A DNA stretch of 64,000 nt from Symbiotaphrina buchneri (Eukaryota > Ascomycota > Symbiotaphrinales > Symbiotaphrinaceae): NCBI GenBank assembly GCA_001599915.1, contig BCIG01000016.1, forward strand, positions 372,001 to 436,000. The letters run 5' to 3'. The notes under the pieces are model-generated. The model had not been told where the DNA came from. It was given only the letters and a program-made list of their open reading frames with translations, and did no database searches. The translations under genes and the position numbers were made by a program. Positions within the stretch are counted from its first letter, which is position 1. Every line of letters starts with the position of its first letter. This document shows, one piece after another, positions 59,584 to 64,000 of the stretch.

Positions 59584-61175
59584 GCTGAACAGTGTTCTGT
59601 AGGAGAAGTACAGAGAGTATTCGGAGGGAGACTACGCCTGGATGTCTGCTCTTCGTATATTCTGCCTTTGCAAGGGAGGCGGTGAGACAACGAAGTACAA
59701 TCGTCGTCTCGGAAAAATGAATGGCAAATGTCATATTCGCATGTTGCGTGCTACATGTAGTAACGAGATGGCTTCGGAAACAGGTTGAGAGACACAGCCT
59801 TGAGCGTAGTCAAGGTGAAAGGGACATGGAGATGGACGGCACTCTTGGTACACCTAAAATTGGAATGACTGCGTATTTCAATTGAACGTATGGTCCGAGC
59901 GACTGAAAGATGACTTCCCCAAGGCAGCCAAGTCATAGACTGTTCCTCACTTTGCTTGGGCTTGGCCGGCGGAAATAGATTGAAGAATAACGGTAAAGAT
60001 CGCCCTCACAATCATCCACGCTGGGGAATTCCCCGTCAAGTTAGCAGCACCTGTTATGCATAAGGTAAGAGCAGCAACACGTTGGCAAGCTCCTTCGGTC
60101 CAGGTATACGTGCCAGTTGGTCACGAGTCACAATTCGCGCTCATTCAGGACGCCCAGAATGACGTTCAGTATCTGCATATCCGGCTTTCGGGTTGTCTCC
60201 ACAGTTAGCCATATTCAAGTAGCGCTGCATCACAGAGATACAGCATCAGTACCGACTAGATGTCAACGACCAATGAGACGTGCATCTCACATGCATTAAA
60301 CAGGCTCCGACCAAGCCGATCCTGCAGAGACGATTACTTACACCCAAGCGCCTGGACGACTGCAGCAGCTTTTTTGAGGATGATTGTCGACTTCGGCATG
60401 GCTGCATCTGAAGCTGATATGGCGTCCCTCGGCCTGAATTGCGATACTACAGATTAATCATTCAATAAATATGCAGTCGATCATGGACTTTCTCGGGGAT
60501 GGCGCATGTGCTCGTGCAACCCTAAGGTACCTTTCCTTCCTTGGCCCCTGGCAAAAGTATTCATCTTACGGTAAGGGAGGCTACCATAAGATAGGCGTCC
60601 AAGGGCGTCAAGCCTGCTGCACGTAGAAGGGGAGTGCGAGGTGTTATTTCGTGCGAATAGGTGGGTGGTCTTGAACACTTCCATACTGAGAGTTACTTCG
60701 GCAGGTACTTAAGTGTGCTTGCCTGAGACCAGCTAAAGTAAGTACCTATCGAGCCACCTAGGCGGTATCCCCTCCAGCACACGGTATTATTATGCCACAC
60801 CGCGAAGGCGATAAGCTCTTTCCGGCCTCTCTTATCAATCAAACCTGAGCAGGGTCACGGAAGATCCCGTCGCGACATGACATGCGCAATTCATCTTTGA
60901 CTTATGGAGTTGTTGACCAACATCTACATTGTACGAAGCCAATATCTCCGAAGGGTGTCTTAGATACTAGAACATCTCTCGCCCTATCGCGCATTCCGCT
61001 AGGGTAGAACGCATCCGCACCGCCATATTATCGTCTCCGCGTAGTCCACACGTCCTTGTACGGAGAGTCGACCAGCTCAAAGAGATTTAACAGCCTCGGA
61101 GACTGATGGTGATGCATTGCGCCCTTGCCCTTCGAGAAGCCTGACGGGAACCATCTACTCTGTATCGGGTCAATC
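59584..61175. promoter_or_regulatory. Long divergent spacer, chitinase / YTH1
   Basis: 1,592 bp with no supported gene. GGTACC-type motifs lie at 60521-60536 and 60700-60750 (CCTAAGGTACCTT, AGGTACTTAAG, AAGTACCT). Open frames here are short and without domains. Confidence 0.45.
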
Positions 61176-62042
61176 ATGGCGGTCGAAGTCAGAGTCCAGA
61201 ATAGCTCGAAGGCAGCTGAGGATGCTGTCCACCAGATCCTGGATCCCGCGGCGAAGCCTGCCTTTACATTTGGCTTCAGCGATTTCTTGAAGCGCGAGTA
61301 TAGATTTGGCCTGGATCCTGAGCGGCCTTTTTGCAAGGCTTTCCTACAGGGACATTGTCCCTTGGGCAACTCGTGTCCGGACAAGCATCATGTGTCGTCT
61401 TCTTTCAACAAGTATGCCATCCGAACCCTATTGTGATTGGACCTAGACCGCTAATTCAGGTCATAGTTTGGTATGCAAGCATTGGTTGAGAGGCCTTTGC
61501 AAGAAGGGCGATGCCTGCGAGTTTCTGCATGAGTATAACCTGTAAGTATGAACGTCGATGGGATCGCTACACGCTTCGGATCTTAACCATAGTTGACTAG
61601 GCGAAAAATGCCAGAGTGCAATTTCTTTGCGCGTAATGGCTACTGTTCCAATGGCGACGACTGCCTCTATCTTCATATCGACCCAGAGTCACGGCTGCCA
61701 CCGTGTCCGCATTATGAAAAGGGATTCTGTCCTTTAGGACCCAAGTGCTCGAAAAGGCATGTCCGCAAAACTCTTTGCAGGTACTATCTGGCAGGCTTCT
61801 GCCCCTACGGAAAGCAATGTAAAGAAGGCGCCCATCCAGGTTGGCCTACCGATCTGCCACCGCCGACACTTAGGGTCAAGAGAGACCCGGCTGAGGTCGA
61901 GCGCGAGCGGCAAATGCTGAGAGAGCAGGGTGAGAAAGAGGAAGAGCGTGAGTGGGAAAGAGGACATCAAGGTGGCCGCAGGGACCGTGGCGGTAAAAGA
62001 GGCAACCGTGGGTTCAGAAACGGTCCTCGAAAGAACTATTAG
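61176..62042 (+). CDS. YTH1: mRNA 3'-end processing zinc finger protein Yth1 (CPSF30)
   Basis: Subunit of the cleavage and polyadenylation factor that reads the AAUAAA signal. Three exons, 61176-61411, 61467-61541, 61601-62042, introns 55 and 59 nt; 250 residues. Five CCCH fingers in order: [77 protein letters not shown] and [20 protein letters not shown]. The intron 1 acceptor is the second AG (61465-61466), which restores FNNLVCKHW. The C-terminal 60 residues are Glu/Arg/Gly-rich, ending in an RGG-like tail, a likely RNA-binding extension. Confidence 0.95.
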
Positions 62043-62252
62043 CGATAAGACGAATCAGCTTGGAGGCTATGTGTGCATAGCATGTTCATTTATATTGCAT
62101 TTACTGGCGTTTTTGCTTGCCGGCAAGCGGAGGCAGGATGTTATGGAGAGGAGAAACAGGCTTATGCTAGGCTAACCAACCCCCAAGTTCCTAAAAGGTA
62201 TATTATATAGACCAGCACGCGAAGGGATGGGACTCATCTCCACCGGCGTGCC

Positions 62253-63747
62253 CTATACCACGCTTTCCACTTTCTCCCATTCCACGCTTGCTTCAGTTTC
62301 TTCACCGAAGCCCTCCTTCGGGGCCGTTCGCACTCCAAGCATCCAGCCTACAATGCCCGTAGGTACCCATTTGCCCACCATGTCGTACACTAGACTGCCA
62401 TTTCCAACTCTCCACACGCGACGGGGCCGCTTTTGAGTTAAAGCGTCGAAGACGCAGTTGTGCAATTCACGAAGGGAGCTTCCGCCAGCCACAGACCGGC
62501 TTCCTGTCATATGCGCTTGGGCTAAGTAATTCTTTGCGTAGACGGAACGTGCAGCATTTGACCACGACAGCACTTCGGCCCTTGCAGGATTGGATGTCTG
62601 CAGATGATGTTTTCCTGTGACTGTTCCATAATCGAAAGTGCCGAGCTTGAAGCGGCATACATCAACGCCCGTGGTTGCTAACTCAGCGCTTAAACTAGCG
62701 GCAAAGCCTTCCAGCGCACCGACGACAACGCTTTCTACGCCGTGGAATGGTGGCTTGAGTGAGTGGGCTATACTTGGTGCTAAGATGAGCACCCGTGCTC
62801 CAGCCTCGCGAATGGTGCGCAAGAAAATCTGCGTAACAGCTATTGTGCTCATGACTTTGACGTTCAGCGCGTCTGACCATACATCTGGAGGGGTGGTCTC
62901 GACTGGTCCAGTCGGATACGTCATGTCCGGAACCGATATGAAGCCTGAAAAATGCAGTCTGTGAGGGTTTGCCCCATGGAACGCAAATTGGGGACTAGAG
63001 ATGACTCGGTTGAATTTGTCAAGCCCATCTCTGCAACTGATTGGCTAAAAGTCGATCAGCAAGTGCCGGGTCAAGGCGGGAAAGCTCCTACATCGACTAT
63101 ATCAAGATGAAGTGGCCTTATGTCAGCGCGGCCTTCATTGATTATGCTTTGTTCCTCTTCAAGAGTTGCCACGATTATGTAGACGATGAACCCTCGTCTT
63201 TCCAGATCCTGAGCCAGCGACCGTGTAATCGGTTCGGCTGGTGAGCCAGCCAAAACTTCAAGGGGGTCAACGTAAGCTATCGCCGGGTGGATCGAGGTGA
63301 TAACAACATACCGACTACCTCCCTTCGAGCCCCGTTACTGGCGCGCTTAGCTCTCCGTCTCCTATTCCGTGATCTGCGCCGCTGAACGATGAGGATAGCT
63401 ACAGTGGCAACGAAAGCCACCACGGCAGCAGTTACGGCTCGATTTCTTGAGACCCAATCTTGCGCCCGCTCCCAGTACGAAGGAGCAATCACGGCCCGGG
63501 GGTTTATACGACGCGGGGGTTTAGGTCGAGCCGACTGCGGGATCCAGGTCGACGTCGAGAGAGTCTCGCGTAGAGCGGTGGACACGCTTTCGAAGTGCCT
63601 GTCGATGGAATCTGCAATCTCGCCCGAATACCTCTTCACGTCATTGGGGATCGACGAGAGCTTGAAGCGGTCAGCTATGTTCGAGAGAAAGGGCTGGTGT
63701 CCTAGGAACCCTACTATATCAAGGAAATGTTGGTCGTCACTGGACAT
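62253..63747 (-). CDS. DUF1776 family protein (SDR-like, membrane-anchored)
   Basis: Four exons, 63747-63715, 63660-63312, 63255-63092, 63044-62253; introns 54, 56 and 47 nt; 445 residues. Starts MSSDDQHFLDILSSIPNDVK, has one membrane segment (VTAAVVAFVATVAILIV, about 97-113) with a basic RRRSRNRRRRAKR stop-transfer, then a Rossmann-like part beginning VVVLAGSPAEPITRSLAQDL, which resembles a short-chain dehydrogenase without its usual Gly-rich loop; ALNVKVMSTIAVTQIFL and GVESVVVGALEGFAASLSAE match the SDR helices. Function is not known. The first intron is in frame and stop-free; it was called because removing it restores FLDILSSIPNDV. Convergent with YTH1. Confidence 0.88.
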
Positions 63748-64000
63748 GTTGATTTGCGTGGGCGAGCCCGTCGGAACGTGACGAGTTCAGGATCCCGTCG
63801 GAGGATATTATCAATGGATGGATAGATGCGGTGGGATGGATAACGCGGGTGGCATGCAGCCCCAGTTGATACGGACGGGAATACGAAATGCCACATGCCA
63901 CATACCCCGACGCCTTCCTTACCGAAGCAGCCGAGCGGGGTGTGGAACTCTCGCGCATGGCAAGCAACACCTTTAGTTTGACACCTTATGCCGTACACAG
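63748..64000. other. 5' flank of the DUF1776 gene
   Basis: 253 bp of probable promoter at the window edge; no gene supported. Confidence 0.4.

Overview
The window is nuclear DNA of a filamentous ascomycete (Pezizomycotina). The signs are single genes rather than operons, introns mostly of 45-90 nt with GTRNGT-type donors and a short distance to AG, and a protein set typical of moulds: kexin KexB, an RgsA-type RGS protein, GARP subunit Vps53, thioredoxin reductase ending in SNPLL, a DUF1776 protein and an RUS/DUF647 protein. I cannot place it more precisely than a Eurotiomycete or Dothideomycete-like mould. I rebuilt 25 protein genes by joining exons on GT-AG borders, matched reading phase and family similarity; exon coordinates are given in each entry.

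Layout. 0-12 kb: RTT106 (histone chaperone), a Ser/Pro-rich protein of unknown function, a 4.2-kb gene-poor stretch, the DNA end-repair enzyme Pnk1/PNKP (nine exons) and MED18 (Mediator). 12-20.5 kb: KGD4/YMR31, an RUS/DUF647 membrane protein with a 13-nt exon, a probable 463-bp inverted-repeat transposon (MITE) in a 3.4-kb gene-poor stretch, and RgsA. 21-29 kb: a prenyltransferase-alpha-repeat (PTAR1-like) protein, GET1, a conserved membrane protein of unknown function, glutathione reductase and the mitochondrial Holliday-junction resolvase Cce1. 29-37 kb: a gene that looks frame-broken, then Mdm38/LETM1, mitochondrial adenylate kinase (Adk2/AK3) and thioredoxin reductase with a 7-nt exon. 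37.6-42.3 kb: one very large PhoD-like phosphatase gene. 43.5-57.7 kb: KexB, a small unknown protein, Snx4/Atg24, Tvp38, a CUE-CCCH-Smr protein and Vps53. 58-64 kb: a GH18 chitinase without a signal peptide, Yth1 (CPSF30) and a DUF1776 protein.

How the genes relate. Most are unlinked housekeeping genes, many arranged in divergent pairs (MED18/KGD4, PTAR1/GET1, GLR1/CCE1, MDM38/ADK2, PhoD/KEXB, TVP38/CUE-Smr). Two loose themes show. Kexin, a trans-Golgi protease that cycles through endosomes, sits within 15 kb of Snx4, Tvp38 and Vps53, all parts of the recycling route it uses. Mitochondrial and thiol-redox genes (GLR1, CCE1, MDM38, ADK2, TRR1) fill 25.8-36.5 kb. I see no secondary-metabolite cluster, virus-like element, CRISPR, tRNA or rRNA. 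Nothing here is clearly a new system; the best leads are the microexons, a presequence-like extension of glutathione reductase without an AUG, the frame-broken gene, the MITE and a dispersed GGTACC-centred palindrome.
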